A stretch of 64,000 nucleotides of DNA from Zhengitettix transpicula (Eukaryota > Arthropoda > Insecta > Orthoptera > Tetrigidae), in assembly GCA_037074705.1 (NCBI GenBank), contig CM073590.1:115836100-115900099 (forward strand), written 5' to 3'. Under the pieces are notes generated by a model that saw only the letters and a list, made by a program, of their open reading frames with translations, was not told the DNA's origin and made no database searches. The stretch's first letter is position 1. Each line of letters begins with the position of its first letter. Of this stretch, positions 22,353 to 34,332 are shown in pieces. The translations under genes were made by a program, and so were the position numbers.

Positions 22353-22840
22353 TTTACTGAATGGTAAATTCATATAAATCTCTTACTCACGATGCGCCAC
22401 GATATTATTACTGAATTTCCGTGGCCCTACCGTTACACGATGGTTTATCGGTGTTTGTTACCACGTGCAATTACGGTTACTTTACATTACATCAGACGTT
22501 GTGGCAATAACACTGTTGGGAAAATCGACGTAGGTTCATCAATCGCGCGCTTAGTTAATTTTATGCGAAGTAGAAACCCAGTAAAATATGCTTCGATACT
22601 TAAAGGAATATCTCGTAACATTTTCAGTGGCTGATTATGGCTAAACCAACGTTATTGTACTGGGTTAGCTGCTGAGCCTGTGTAAAGTTTTATTATTGGG
22701 TGGAGTTCTCCCAAAATTGTGTTACCGTTGGATCGTTAACTTAAGAACGCGTAAGGAATTATAATAAGACGAGCAAATGCTGGTATGCAAAAGGATTAAT
22801 AATTTTTATTATTAATTATTAACCTTCTCAATGATCTCTA
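22353..22840 (+). repeat. Dispersed repeat RepA, copy 2 (uninterrupted)
   Basis: Homologous to 13013-13990 with the nested insertions absent. It runs from TTTACTGAATGGTAAA through GATGCGCCACGAT, GTGGCAATAACACTG and CCAGTAAAATATG to ATCGTTAACTTAAGAACGC and AGCAAATGCTGGTA. An 80-codon frame (22392-22634) is not preserved in copy 1. Family unknown; it is used here to define the insertion site in copy 1. Confidence 0.75.
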
Positions 22841-24937
22841 AATAAATACACCTGACATTTCCTAAAATAAAGCCAATAAACTGTTGACTAATCTCATCAC
22901 GATAAACAGTACTTTCACAATTTTCTGTTTAGCACAACTTAAGCACGCTAATAAATACAGGTCAGGGTGAAGTTGACAAATTACAAATTAGGCGTATAGG
23001 GCGGCAGTTTTGTGCCACTGCTTTAGTTAAATGAACGTTTGTATAAGAATGTTAGTAGCGTTACACCAGCTTGTCTCCAAGGATTAGTTCCCCCTTGGGA
23101 ACAATACGCCTCTTCATCTTCCCCCTTCTCCTACTGCGCTATATCTCGCGACCTATTGTTATAGTATGGATAGGTGCTTTAAATACTACTACCAATAAAA
23201 TACACACACACGTACTAATTTATGTATAAACACTCTTACAGCTAACAATATTCTTCGAGACAATTTTTATAGGTTTTTTTTTCACTAGTATCAAACAAAA
23301 ATTACGGGATGAAGGAGATTTAACTGAAAGGCCATCGATTAGATTTATTCTCATACAGATAAAAATCCGAGAAGCTTTCTTATAGTAGAATTAAGGTCAA
23401 AAATATTAAATAAAAATACTTTCAGGAATTTATTATGTTGTACTAGTAGCGTGACATAACACTGACAAACTACAGTTTAAATTCATTGATTTCGAATCAG
23501 TTAACGTTAAATACGTTAAACAACTGCCTCAATTCTGTTATAAACAAAAAAATTCACAACATTCACCTGTTAAAAGTATGACGCTATGTATTTTCTCATC
23601 TCATGTTTTTTTATCAGACGATTGAAAATAATTGGAGGTAATGTAGGGAAAGTACCACGGCCTTAATGTTGATTTATGGTTCAAGCTTAATAAGCTAGTT
23701 TTGTATATAATGAGTCAAAGTGGAACACGTTTCCAATTATATTCGCGCAGGTTTTTAATAACACATTAAAAAGCCACATTTAAAATTTTTCTTTTTTATC
23801 TTCGGGCAGCAATGGAAATCTTATTTTATTTAGTCCTTAATACCGAAAGACAAACTAAATTTATAGATTAATACAAGGACATGACAAATTCTCAAACAAT
23901 TATCAATGATGTTTAATGGGAGCCATTAATATATTACGCTTCTTCCGTTGAAAGCGAAATTTATACTCCCGTAAGATGTCCTCTTCAGTAACTTGCTAAT
24001 TGCGTAAATTTTACACGAGGGAATGTTAATGTTAGGCAAAACATGAGATCATCCTTCGAAGGGACCGAAATATACCAACTGTTCTTGACGCAGAACAGTA
24101 AAGTTACTGCTAATTATCTTTTGACCTCGGCCACGCGATTAACAGCGGTACGAATCAAAACAAAACTCATTATTATTTTTTTTTGACGCGGCGCTAATGG
24201 CAACAATTCGCCGTCTCTGAATGTATAGTAACAGCCACGGTATAGTGTGATAGGAAAAATTGCAAATAAAAGAGAGCGAGAAGTAGAGACCACGTGAATG
24301 ACATTCAATTAGATTACAGTAGGGAATTAGCATATGAAAAAATCAGCTGTCAGACTCCCCAATGTGTCACACAGCTGATCTAGGAAACATGCTGCGCTTC
24401 AGAAAGACACTGAAGTTAAGCTGGACATCTGCCACGCATCATTCCACCGAGGCATTTGCCAATGACATATGCGGGATTTTAGTAATATTATTGCCCGAAT
24501 ACACTAAATGAGATAAAATATAAAAAAAATGGCAAATTATGAAATTTATAATATAAGGTATAAAAATTTTGGGCACGCAGATAACACCTATTTTACGAAG
24601 ATTGTGTCGATTTTCTTTCCCAACGGGTTAACTCTACCTGATAATGAATGACCGTATAGCAGTAGAAACGCTACAAGGAAAAATAATTCGAGAGCAGAAA
24701 ATCCTTTGTTGCTATTATCTCACAGAAGCTTTAAGAAATGTCTTGTCGGTAATTTGAACTCTGTTTAATTATAGTTGACTCCTCACTTCTTTAAAAAGCA
24801 TACAAGTAATTTTAGTGGATGGATCTGGAGTTCATCATCCAAAACCTAATTTTGATAACTGCCTGATACCTCACGACTTTCTTACAGCACTTTCTTATAC
24901 CGGTTTAGATATCAGCGAACTGAATAAGGTATAGGGT
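22841..24937. other. No gene seen
   Basis: AT-rich with short open frames only. No recognised repeat, RNA gene or protein. Confidence 0.5.
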
Positions 24938-25270
24938 ATAGGGTAATCCATAGTGGCCATTCCCCTCATAGTAAGGAAAGGGACTGAAAGGGAGGATGCG
25001 GAAAGGTAGAGCAAAATAGCCAGGGTTAACTAGAGCCCTCGGGCTGTTCTAAGGATCCTATCCGGCAATTCTCCTAAAATGATGATGGGAAAACCCTGAA
25101 TTAGATACGTTGTACATTTGGTACTTGTTCCATGGCGGGAGATAATTTACTGAGGGGTCGCAGCAATACCTTCTCCGCACCTCGACCGGTTTAGGAGGCA
25201 GCTGGCCGACTATTCCAATAGGAATAGCAGACAACTCTTACCGTATGCCCATGTTCAGTGACCCCGAAAC
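24938..25270 (+). repeat. R1 repeat, 3'-truncated copy
   Basis: Begins TATAGGGTAATCCATAGTGG and proceeds through the R1 landmarks: GGATGCGG, GGGTTAACTAGAGCCC, AAGGATCCTATCCGG, TTTAGGAGGCAGCTGGCCGA, TTCCAATAGGAATAGC and CTCTTACCGTATGCCC. It stops near position 330 of the consensus of about 525 bases. R1 occurs at least seven times in the window, on both strands. I do not recognise a named family. Confidence 0.85.
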
Positions 25271-25589
25271 TCATTCACATGAAATACATAGTTAGCCTAT
25301 TAAACGATCACGATATAATCACGAACAATAATTTACAATTATATTATGCCTTCGGAGATACGATGAGGCTTCGCGTAGTGGCCGAAGTTGTACCTCATAC
25401 ACGTGTTTGAACTACTCACGATACATCAATTTCTTTGAGTGATTACTGATGACGTACTTAGTATGGTTTTCTAGAAAATATTAGTTGACTGACTTAACAC
25501 GAATTTTTCTCTTTTGGAGAAACAGCATTTCCTAATTGATGTCGTCCTAATATTGAATTAGTATAACAGAAGAAATTAAAAATACAGGG

Positions 25590-25735
25590 CCGACCTCCTG
25601 TGGTGGTCAGCATCACTGACTCGTAACACAGAGGTCCCGCGTTCGAATCCCGGCAAGGGCCCATACTGAGAAAAACTCCCACAAATTAATTAAATGAAAC
25701 AGTGTAAACAGTCGCTAATGACCGTAGGATTTTAT
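25590..25735 (+). mobile_element. tRNA-derived SINE, family S1
   Basis: Starts CGACCTCCTGTGGTGGTCAG, has the tRNA-Val-like CTCGTAACACAGAGGTCCC, and then the box B GCGTTCGAATCCCGG, one change from consensus. The tail contains CAGTCGCTAATGACCGTAGG, as in the 9.6 kb copy. Part of the body is deleted. It is degraded but clearly the same family. Confidence 0.85.
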
Positions 25736-25814
25736 GCGATTATAAATTTCACTAAATAGACGAATGCCCAAGAGGATATTAAACAGTACATCAATTGACG
25801 TCGGTTATCCCGGA

Positions 25815-25961
25815 GCTGGAATTGTTCTCGGATTTCGAACCAGGTGGCGTTTACTAACCACGACGTTTCGACGACTAGCACCGTCGACATAATCTATAAG
25901 ACGAAACGTCGTGCTTAGTAAACGTCACCCGCTTGAAAACATGAACAATTCAAGCAAAACA
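25815..25961. mobile_element. Compact foldback with CGAAACGTCGTG inner ends
   Basis: The inner arms are near-perfect: GGTGGCGTTTACTAACCACG/ACGTTTCG (25843-25870) against CGAAACGTCGTGCTTAGTAAACGTCACC (25902-25930). Weaker pairing outward includes GAACAATTCCAGC and its partner at 25945-25960. The loop is about 31 bases and contains CGACGACTAGCACCGTCG. The inner ends begin with CGAAACGTCGT, the same word that ends the hammerhead-like cores elsewhere in the window. Confidence 0.7.
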
Positions 25962-27479
25962 ATACATGTTATAAAAATCCACCAGTAAAAATTAGCCACA
26001 AGTTACGATTTAATAAGGAACGCCTAAAGGAAGACTGGAAAATAAATGATGACTAAGTAATGAAGATATTTTTAAATGCATGTTTTAAAAATATTCCTTT
26101 TGGCAAAGTTTTTCAAGACTTACGATTAGATCAGTCGAAGAAATCATTTGTTTGCATTTGTGACAATGATTTATAAATATTTAAACATAAATTCTTTTAC
26201 TATACATAAGCGCGATAGCTTGATAAATTTTAATTATGAAGTAAGATGGAAAAAACTCCGCGGAACCGGGTTATTATTATTTGTAAATGATAAAATAGCC
26301 CTTAACGAACCTGCACGAAGTCAATCGGATGTCGGTATAACTCGCCGGATTTAGAGAAGTTTTCTGGAAAGTATTTTGATATATAGTGCTAACATCCGCA
26401 AATAAAAATAAACAATTGAAAAGAATAGGAAGAAAATGTTGTGTCGGCTCGATAAGTTGTGGTGCGTTCTGAATTACGTGGAACTAGTAATTCCAGTTCT
26501 GTTACAGTGACAAAGTGGACTACAAATGAAATGTGTAATAAAGTTATGGCTTTGGGGGAAAGATCAAGATAAGGCTTCGTGAGAATGTTGCAAAGCGAAA
26601 AACCGCATAGATACGAGAGTAAAGAGGGGGGAGGGGGAGGAATAAAGAACGCTTAGAAATTTATCTCTACGTGTGATCAGATGCTTGGTTTGGTGGACAA
26701 AGACTGCGGCAGTTTTCTTTCGTTTTACTTGAAACTGTTAAGACTAAGAGATGGGCCTGAGACGGAAGAATACTACTTAATGGTTGAAATTTTCACAATG
26801 AATTTGATTAAAATGTCTATAATGTTAATGCGTTTTAAATGAATAAGTCAGCCAAATGTATTGGAAATATATTTTATTGAAATAAAATATGAGAACCTAT
26901 TTTTTCGTCTGCATACACTTTCAGAAATTTTTTCCACAAAATATTAATTATGTATTGATATTGTGGTATTGTTTTTATTTCTATAAAGAGACGATTCGTC
27001 GTGTCAAGTTTGATTTTATTAATACTATATATATTTTTATATTTAATTAAAATATATAAAATTTGGCTGGTGTTTTAATTTATATTCCAATGAAGACGAA
27101 TATTGTGTCCGTTTTACAACTATCGTGTATGAATTACGAGTATGTCCTTCAGGTTTCACTTCAATACGTCAGCGGCAATTTTTGGATGTTTACGATATTC
27201 ACTTAATTTCGAATCAGGAACGTAAAACGACCCATTACATCATGTCAGTATTGTGTTAGAAACGCCTACATCGGTCTATTTGGTGAAGACATGCAGTATG
27301 TAGCACAAAACTAGCTTTAGGGAGCCTTTGCAATGGTACAAATCGTGTTTGCGTTCCAGCATATAAAATTATGCACATTTAAATAACTAAAACAGTATTT
27401 TTGTCTGTATATTACTTAGAATCAAATTATTTTTAACATATCTTTACGTTTCACACATTAGGGAATCCCAAACCCATTT
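25962..27479. other. No gene seen
   Basis: AT-rich, with a small G-rich run at 26624-26640. No recognised repeat or coding sequence. Confidence 0.5.
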
Positions 27480-28281
27480 TGCAGCCCTGTGTGCCTCGCC
27501 GAATTCGTTCACTTGTAACAAAAAAACGGTTGGACCGATTTCAATGAAACGTTGCACCGTTGTTATAAAGACCTGTGGGAAGGTTCTTATTGAGACTAAA
27601 TAACGAAAGTTTGGCAACATTATTTCAACTGCTTGGGCTAATAATTCGTTCTATTTACAGGAAAAGAGCTGAATTATGAAATTGTAAATAACTTAATATT
27701 ACTCACACCGTTTGAGTAAGTTAAAAAAACATAAAATTTTATTTTATTTTGAAAGGGGTATGTAATTAACAGGTAAACCAAAACTTTGTTAAGAATAGCC
27801 AAAAAGTAACAAGAAGTATTAAATCGAATGATTAATAATATATAATTGCCATGGCGTCAGTTAAGAATTAATTATAAACAAAAATTACTTGCGCGTAGGT
27901 AGGCCTATATTAACAAAAAAAACACTACGTTCGTTCACAATTAGTGGACCTCATCAGGTGAGTGGGGCAAATAAACTCAGTTCATTGTGAAAGAAACGTA
28001 CTGCTTTAGAAGTTTTTGATAACATATAAACGTGTAAGTAATGATTGTTTATAATTAATTCTTAACTGACTACTTGGTTTTTATATATTATTAATTTTAA
28101 ATGACAGTTACGAAATGTAAATCAAAAGATTTGATGTGGGAGTAGGCGGTCGAAGACGTTAAAGAAGAAACATAGACCCAATAACATACATCGTAGATAA
28201 GTATTTAATACAAAACTAACCCTAACGTTGCGAACCGTGCATATTATTTCCATCTGTGTGTGAAGGACGGGCAGCCGCTAG
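27480..28281 (+). mobile_element. Helitron-like non-autonomous fragment (tentative)
   Basis: Near the left end, GGTTGGACCGATTTCAATGAAA (27529-27550) matches a sequence type I associate with 5' regions of arthropod Helitron/Helentron-type repeats. The right end reads GACGGGCAGCCGCTAGT, with CTAG at 28278-28281 as the CTRR-type terminus followed by T. No Rep/helicase coding is present. A foldback (27826-28100) lies inside. The identification rests on remembered end motifs, so confidence is modest. Confidence 0.35.
27826..28100. mobile_element. Foldback element with inner hammerhead-like motifs
   Basis: The arms pair over CAGTTAAGAATTAATTATAA (27859-27878) and its complement (28048-28067), continuing outward through TTAATAATATATAA. 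Inside, the left arm on the minus strand reads CTGATGAGGTCCAC...GTGAACGAACG (27957 down to 27923). The right arm reads TTCATTGTGAAAGAAACGTACTG on the plus strand. Both motifs point outward. GAACG replaces GAAAC in the left copy, and the CTGATGA strand is lost in the right copy, so neither should be catalytic. Confidence 0.7.
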
Positions 28282-29396
28282 TTCTTACTATTATTAACAG
28301 ACCTCTACTTTGTTAGGCCGGAGTATTTAATTCACAGCACACATTTGGTGTTAAATGCCGTTGTAAAATAGCTATACTTAATGCGAGTTTAATTGTCTTA
28401 ATGAGTGGCCTCATTTTATTAACGATGAAGACTTAACGATACATATTTTCATTTAATAAAGAAATGTACTTCAGGCAACACATCACAATAGTTTTTCATA
28501 CTCATTCCACGAAAGTCCTGCAAGACTATGCCTGTAAAAAGGACTTTAGGTTCGTTGTGAGAAGCCATCGATCTTAATGTGGTGGGTATCAAATTGAGTA
28601 GCAGCTAGTAGTTAAGAAGTTGGGAGAGTGCAGTCCCGGGTTAAATATAGCGTGAGCAGGCCTCCCACGCCACAGAAGCGACGTGACCGAACACGTGTAG
28701 CAAGCGGAAGGATGCATTGTATTCAAATGAGATTATCCCGGGAGCCGGCAGCATCTCCATAAGAATGCCGCTAGCGCACTGGACGTACGCCAGTAATTGC
28801 AAGTCAAGAAGCGGCGAAATTCCTGTCCCTGCCCCATCCCGTGGCGATCCGTGGAATTGGAATGTACTGTACATGCGAGGTTCATAACTTACTTGGCCAC
28901 AGAGAAGCCCGAAGATTATCGGGACTCCTAACGGAAAGAAAAGAACTGCGTGACGGCTACGAAGTTAGTAGAAAGGAAATTGCGTTGCACGGCTTGCGAC
29001 AATTTTACAAAATTGCAACGTCATACTCCACAGGTAAATTCAATCGCACATTCCTTTGCGTCATTTGAAATTCTATGAATACGGGATATTAAGGACAACG
29101 AAATAAGACTTCTGAAGTGCTTATGAAACTGTACACGGTTTGTGTGAATTTATGCGGCATTTACCCGGGGTAATGCGGAAGGCATACATACGTCAGTCTT
29201 CAATATTTCTTTATAATTAATTGCTGTTTTGTTCACTCAAATACAGGTTCGTACAATGCAACCAGATCAGTAGTTACACAATCATCATAAATACTATTTA
29301 TTATTCAATATTTATAATTTGCAAATGACTTCTTTGCAGTAGAAACCTGCGGCAGTTTTTGTAAATGTGCGACACACTTTACAGTAATTAAACAGA
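28282..29396. other. No gene seen; balanced-composition patch 28.6-29.0 kb
   Basis: 28620-29000 is markedly more GC-balanced than its surroundings and contains a 77-codon (minus) and a 75-codon (plus) frame that overlap, so at most one could be real. Neither resembles a known domain. A conserved noncoding element is as likely as an exon. Confidence 0.35.
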
Positions 29397-29436
29397 AGAT
29401 ATATATATTTATATATATATACATATAAAATATTTA
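29397..29436. repeat. (TA)-rich simple repeat
   Basis: Imperfect TA dinucleotide tract immediately upstream of a solo hammerhead-like repeat arm. Confidence 0.8.
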
Positions 29437-29439
29437 TGA

Positions 29440-29575
29440 ACATACGACCTTGAGTCAGAAAATTATAATTTTTATTAACAAAAATTAATTTTACATTTCG
29501 TCCTTTTTTTAGGACCTCTTCAGGTTGGACAGTTTTTAATCCACAATTTAGAAATTAATAACATAAGTATTTATA
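29440..29575 (-). mobile_element. Solo arm of the foldback family, with hammerhead-like core
   Basis: Shares CCTTGAGTCAGAAAA...TTATAATT and CCTCTTCAGGTT-GACAGTTTTTAA with the left arm at 58.8 kb. On the minus strand (29523 down to 29493) it reads CTGAAGAGGTCC, TAAAAAAA, then GGACGAAATGT. That is a hammerhead-type core with GUCC/GGAC stem II preserved apart from one extra G. No inverted partner was found nearby. Confidence 0.6.
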
Positions 29576-30311
29576 AAGTTCAGAAAGAAAAATTAATTAA
29601 TCTTTACTTACAATTTTTTACGCATTGTTGCCTGTATATCTCAATAATACTATAAAGTTTTAAATGTCTTTACTATATTATTGTGTTACAAAAATGTCTA
29701 AAATATTAATTTATCACCTCACGCATCAATATTGGAAAACATATTAATTCTTCATATAAAATGATTATTTTGTCCCAATGAACATATGTGATTATGGAGG
29801 TAAATGTTTTCGGACAAAACTGAGTCATATTGTCCATTTAATTAAAAATTCTTGTATATTACATTTCAGATGTCAGGTGTTTTTTCATCATAAGTATCTA
29901 TACTACAATACTGTTCAGGGAGTCGAGGCAGTGTACGAACGCAACTCTCACACTATTACACCGGAACTCAGGTTCACAAATTGACTGATTTACTAGTTTG
30001 TGTGTGTCTCTGCTCCGTCAGAGTTGACTTTTTACTTTAGCATAGTAAATTTAATGTATACTAATATACATCTTGTTAACTTTACTCCTTAAAATACATT
30101 TTATCTCGGTATTTTCTAATGAGTACTTGTCACTAGTACAGATTTATATCAATATCCACTCCAAAGTATTATGAAGTATAAAAGGACAGCACTAGAAGTT
30201 TAAATATTTAGTACTTCATAATAACGCAGATGATTTAAAGTATGTGTGAAGAAAATGAGTAGACGAGTTACTGGACACATAAAGAAGCACCCAGCACTGA
30301 AATATAGAATG
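29576..30311. other. No gene seen
   Basis: AT-rich sequence, short frames only, no recognised repeat. Confidence 0.5.
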
Positions 30312-30462
30312 GAGTGGAGGGTAAGAATATTAGGAACATCGCAGAGGTCCCGGGTTCGAATCCCGGCGAGAGCTCGGATATTTCTGTGCGTGAGAGAAAC
30401 TCTCGTCAAAATTAGTTCCCCGACAAGGAAAAGCGAGTTCCCATACTGAGTCGCTATTAAGC
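30312..30462 (+). mobile_element. tRNA-derived SINE, family S1 (5' head degraded)
   Basis: Contains ATCGCAGAGGTCCCGGGTTCG followed by AATCCCGGCGAGAGC, so box B (GGTTCGAATCC) is intact. The box A region is badly worn. The body CGTGAGAGAAACTCTCGTC...AGTTCCCCGACAAGG and CCATACTGAGTCGCTA match the 5.4 and 9.6 kb copies. It sits about 40 bases upstream of an R1 repeat in the same orientation. Confidence 0.8.
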
Positions 30463-30500
30463 AGAGATTTTGATTCGACTGTAAATAATAATATGAAGGT

Positions 30501-30996
30501 GTAGACAGACTATTTATAGGGTAATCCACATAGTGGTAACTCACCTCTTATAATGGAGGAAAGGGGGGATACGAAAAGGTAGAGCAAGGTAGCCCTGGGC
30601 TATGGTTTAAGGATCCTACCCGGAAATTCGCCTAAAAGTGATGCAGAGAAAACCCTATAAAAACCTGCAACAGGTAGGTCGGGCATTTGGTACATGTCCC
30701 CGTCCTTCCGATGGCGGGAGAGGGGTTTTTCTGTGGGGTCGCGGCTTTCCCCTCGCCAGTTTAGGAGGCAGCTGGCCGACTATTTCAATAGGAAAAGCGG
30801 ACAACTCTTGCCGTATGCCCAAGGGCTGTGACCTCGGAACATACACCTCTCAAAACAGGTCGAGATGTCTCGGCATATCGAAGCCTGAGTTCAAAAAACC
30901 AGAGAGAAGAGAATGCATCCCCAAGGTAGCCTCCTCCAGATCTCTCTGGGAAGGTTCACCTGCGAGAGAATGCTCTCACAGACTTCCTTGGACTGT
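30501..30996 (+). repeat. R1 repeat, near full-length copy
   Basis: Spans from GTAGACAGACTATTTATAGG at the 5' end to GAGAATGCTCTCACAGACTTCCTTGG at the 3' end, with all the R1 landmarks. A 124-codon frame (30638-31012) runs through it. Its translation partly resembles frames in other copies, but only because the DNA is similar; those frames are interrupted differently. No function is assigned. Confidence 0.85.
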
Positions 30997-32617
30997 AGAT
31001 AAATCAATATAAAAATTATGTATTAGGAGAAAACGTGTTTTATGTGAAGGAGAGGAAAAAGTCGGAACTGGTACAGAAACTCAAGTTCTAGTGACTCACT
31101 TATAAATATACAGATCTTTGTCATACGACCAAATGGGAGAGTGTACTTGAAATAAATAGTAATAATTATCTGAACAACTAATGTCACAGATATTAACCAG
31201 GGCTAAGAAATTGTTAGCGTTTAAAAATTTGGAAATAATTTAGAATTATGGAAATCTTTATTTTGGAGATATTCATTACGATTTTTACATGAAAGGGCTT
31301 TAGCGCAGAATCCGTTTCCTGTTTCGGCTTTTTTTAAAGAAATTTTTCCCGTATTAATTACCAACGGGGTAGTTACTCTCAAAGTATAGAAGCGTTTTAT
31401 ATATCAATTGGAAGTATAGGGTGTATAAAACAATGTAAAATTCCCACTGACGTTCACGTAACGCACAGACATAAATTTTAATTAATAAAAGTGAAGTATA
31501 AGAAACTTTATTTACAATTGAGTTACTATCAAACGGGTCATTGATTCATTAAAACACAAAGCTTCAGCGAAATTCATCTCCGCCGTCGTCAGGTGACTGG
31601 TGTGCCGATAAACCGAGAATCTTTTATTAAATCAATACACCAGGAAAGCCTACGTTATTCAATTACCATTGTCAAAAGGTACTTGAGTGAATAAAAATAT
31701 TTTATTTTCAAACTTTTCACAGGCGTAAAATATATAAATACAGACTATTTAAGACTTAATATATTACATTGTTGGGAAGGTCAAAATGATGAAACACAAT
31801 CGTAAAATTACAGCCGAATTTTAATTAAAAATCCGTAAGAAACATAACACGAATCATATAACACAGCACATTATTAATTTATTTCATTTTAAATAGTTCT
31901 CTATGAATAACTGTAACTCAAAATTATAAAACATTTACAATAACAATACTTTCACCCCGCATGCTGAATTTTTATAAATTCTGTTATATAATGTAAATAT
32001 AATGCATTGTTCACAGATAGCAGGAAATACTTTTTGGTTCCCAGAATTAGTACGGCAACTCAATTGGGTCTATTTAATTACGGAGGGCAGCAATGTGGAC
32101 AACTGTCGAATCATATAATTTGAATTTACACGGTTTAAAATTTGTTTTAAATTAAGTTCGTAATGCTTCCGCTAAACGTTAATACCCAATAAATGTATCG
32201 AAATATGAGAAATTAATTTCGCCAGTAACAAGCTGAATGGTTGTTGCAATCTGTTCGTTGCGGAAACATGCGACTGTATGCAAAGCTGAAATACTTTAAT
32301 TCCATTACTGAGACGTAATGTGACAAATCCAACAAGGACAACAAATATCTGTCAAAGGTGAATGTATTTTTGCCAGGAAATAGAAACACCTCTTTTGTTA
32401 TTAAATAATTAAGTCTATTATTGAACTGCTAAAACAAATAAAAATGATATTATTTAAAATTCTGAATATTTGCACGTTACCTGATTTTAGAGAATAATAT
32501 GTGGAGTAATTAAAAATTGATTTATCATAATAGGAACAACACACATCATATAAACTTATTTATATCTATGCTTTGAGGGGGAAAAACCTTCGTATACGTA
32601 TAGGTAAGTCGGAATGA

Positions 32618-32620
<3 letters not shown>
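30997..32620. other. No gene seen; one hammerhead-like relic at 31561-31592
   Basis: AT-rich. On the minus strand at 31592 down to 31561 the sequence reads CTGACGACGGCGG...TTCGCTGAAGC. It resembles the CTGANGA ... GAAAC arrangement with GAAGC in place of GAAAC. It is probably a decayed repeat. Confidence 0.35.

Positions 32621-32666
<46 letters not shown>
32621..32666. repeat. (TA)n microsatellite
   Basis: 23 uninterrupted TA units. Confidence 0.97.
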
Positions 32667-32669
<3 letters not shown>

Positions 32670-34001
32670 GAAAATTTTAAGTTCGAAGTTTATTTGATAT
32701 TCGAAACTAAATAGGAATATAAATTAGAAATATTTAATAATTTAAAAAACGTTTTGTAAAAAATAATTATTTCTCCCGAAACATGTACTTTGTTAATATA
32801 ACTGACAAGGGAGATATTTTATAGTCAGAAAGCAGTCCGGAATTCCCTCTTGCCAAATTGCTTTTCCAAAGATTTTCCTAATTACAGTGACAACTGGCTG
32901 GCTGCCCTATCATCAATGCTAAAATAGTTTCTCGGTTCTTTTATACGAGCTAATGAACAAAGATGCTGGTGAATTATTTGTAAGCCAATAAATATACTGA
33001 CGTCTGCTGTGTCCTTTAGATGTTCACGCTTTTGTTCCCGCATTCTCACCTTACACCTGAGGTACTCGAGATAACAGACCTAGGAATTTCCGAAGTTCCG
33101 CTGCTTTTAACGAGTATTACATTTTGGAAGAGTTAACGGTGTCAACAGGAAGTTATTATTTCCGTGAAATGAGGAAAGCACCGTACAAAAGGGGTTTTGT
33201 TATTATAATCTCTTCTAGAGATATACATAACGTCCCTTTATTTTGATTACAATGTAAATGAGTGATTATACTTTGGCGAGGAATGACGGTGTCGCATACC
33301 TTGTATGAAGAAGCAAATGTTTTAAGTATATTTGCCACTTTATTTGTCCTGTTTCTAAAAGGAATATAATGAAAATGTTTTCCTGAGTATTTAAAGATTA
33401 TATTAGCAACTTTTATGAAACTTCTATTATCGCAAAACATCATCACCGACTATAGTTCCTTATTTCGTGAACTATGTAACTCTGTGAACGAATATTTACT
33501 GAATTTATATTACAGTTATGGTGTTTTCCACCTCATTACACAACCAATGATAGCTTACTTTCTGTCATCTTCTAGGAGACTGCTTTCTAGGTAAATACTC
33601 GTAGAACAAGCAGTAATAAAATGTTATTTTCCGCTAACAGTCAATAGTTGACCAAACTGTATTAGCCAGACCTGAACTTATGTAACCGAATGTATTTTTT
33701 CTCCAGACATTGCCCTTGTAAACGTAGAAGATAAAAATAAAGACGATGGCCGAAGCACTTGGGGGGTCAGGAGTCGTTGTTCGGAGTCAGAGAAAATATA
33801 ACGAGTCTGGGTTGCTGTAAAGTATGAACTATTTTCGGTTCTGTGTTGAGGGACAACCATGTCCGAATTGAACGGTGTTCTAACGCTACAACTGGATTGA
33901 ACTGCTCAGTCGCAGAGGGTAATTAGTTGAATATAATTGTGTCTTTACGCTACGAAAAGTGATTAGCGCGTTAACATCAGGTTCCTCGTGTTATTACAAC
34001 T
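32667..34001. other. No gene seen
   Basis: AT-rich with short open frames of no recognisable identity. Confidence 0.5.
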
Positions 34002-34332
34002 TTTTTTATTTTAATGGTAACAGGCTACATGAGGGTAATCCACATGGTGGCAACTCTCCTTTAATAGCATAGGAAGGGATCTGAAAGGGGGGATGCGGAA
34101 GGGTAAGGGAAGGTAGCCAAGGGTTAACTAGGGCCCCGGGCTATATTTTAAGGATCCTACCCGGCATTCGCCTAAAGAAATGCAGGGAAAACCCTAAAAA
34201 AACTGCATCAGGTAGGTTGGGCATTGGGTACTTGTTCCACGCCCTTCCGATAGCGGGAGAGGCATCCCTAAAGGTAGCCCCTTCGTACTACAAGGTTCTA
34301 CCTGCGAGAGAATAGCCCTCGCAGGCCTTCTG
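34002..34332 (+). repeat. R1 repeat, internally deleted copy
   Basis: Starts in a T-rich run followed by GGTAACAGGCTACATGAGGG and TAATCC, and carries GGATCCTACCCGGCATTCGC and CATCAGGTAGGTTGGGCATT. At about 34262 it jumps from the AGCGGGAGAGG landmark to the 3' part (CCTGCGAGAGAATAGCCCTC). Roughly 200 bases of the R1 centre are lost. Confidence 0.85.

Noticed and set aside
30638..31012. 124-codon frame inside R1, with similar peptides in the 43.2 and 63.8 kb copies
   Set aside because: The peptide similarity follows from DNA similarity between R1 copies. Frames are broken at different points and are not kept across copies, so coding is not supported.
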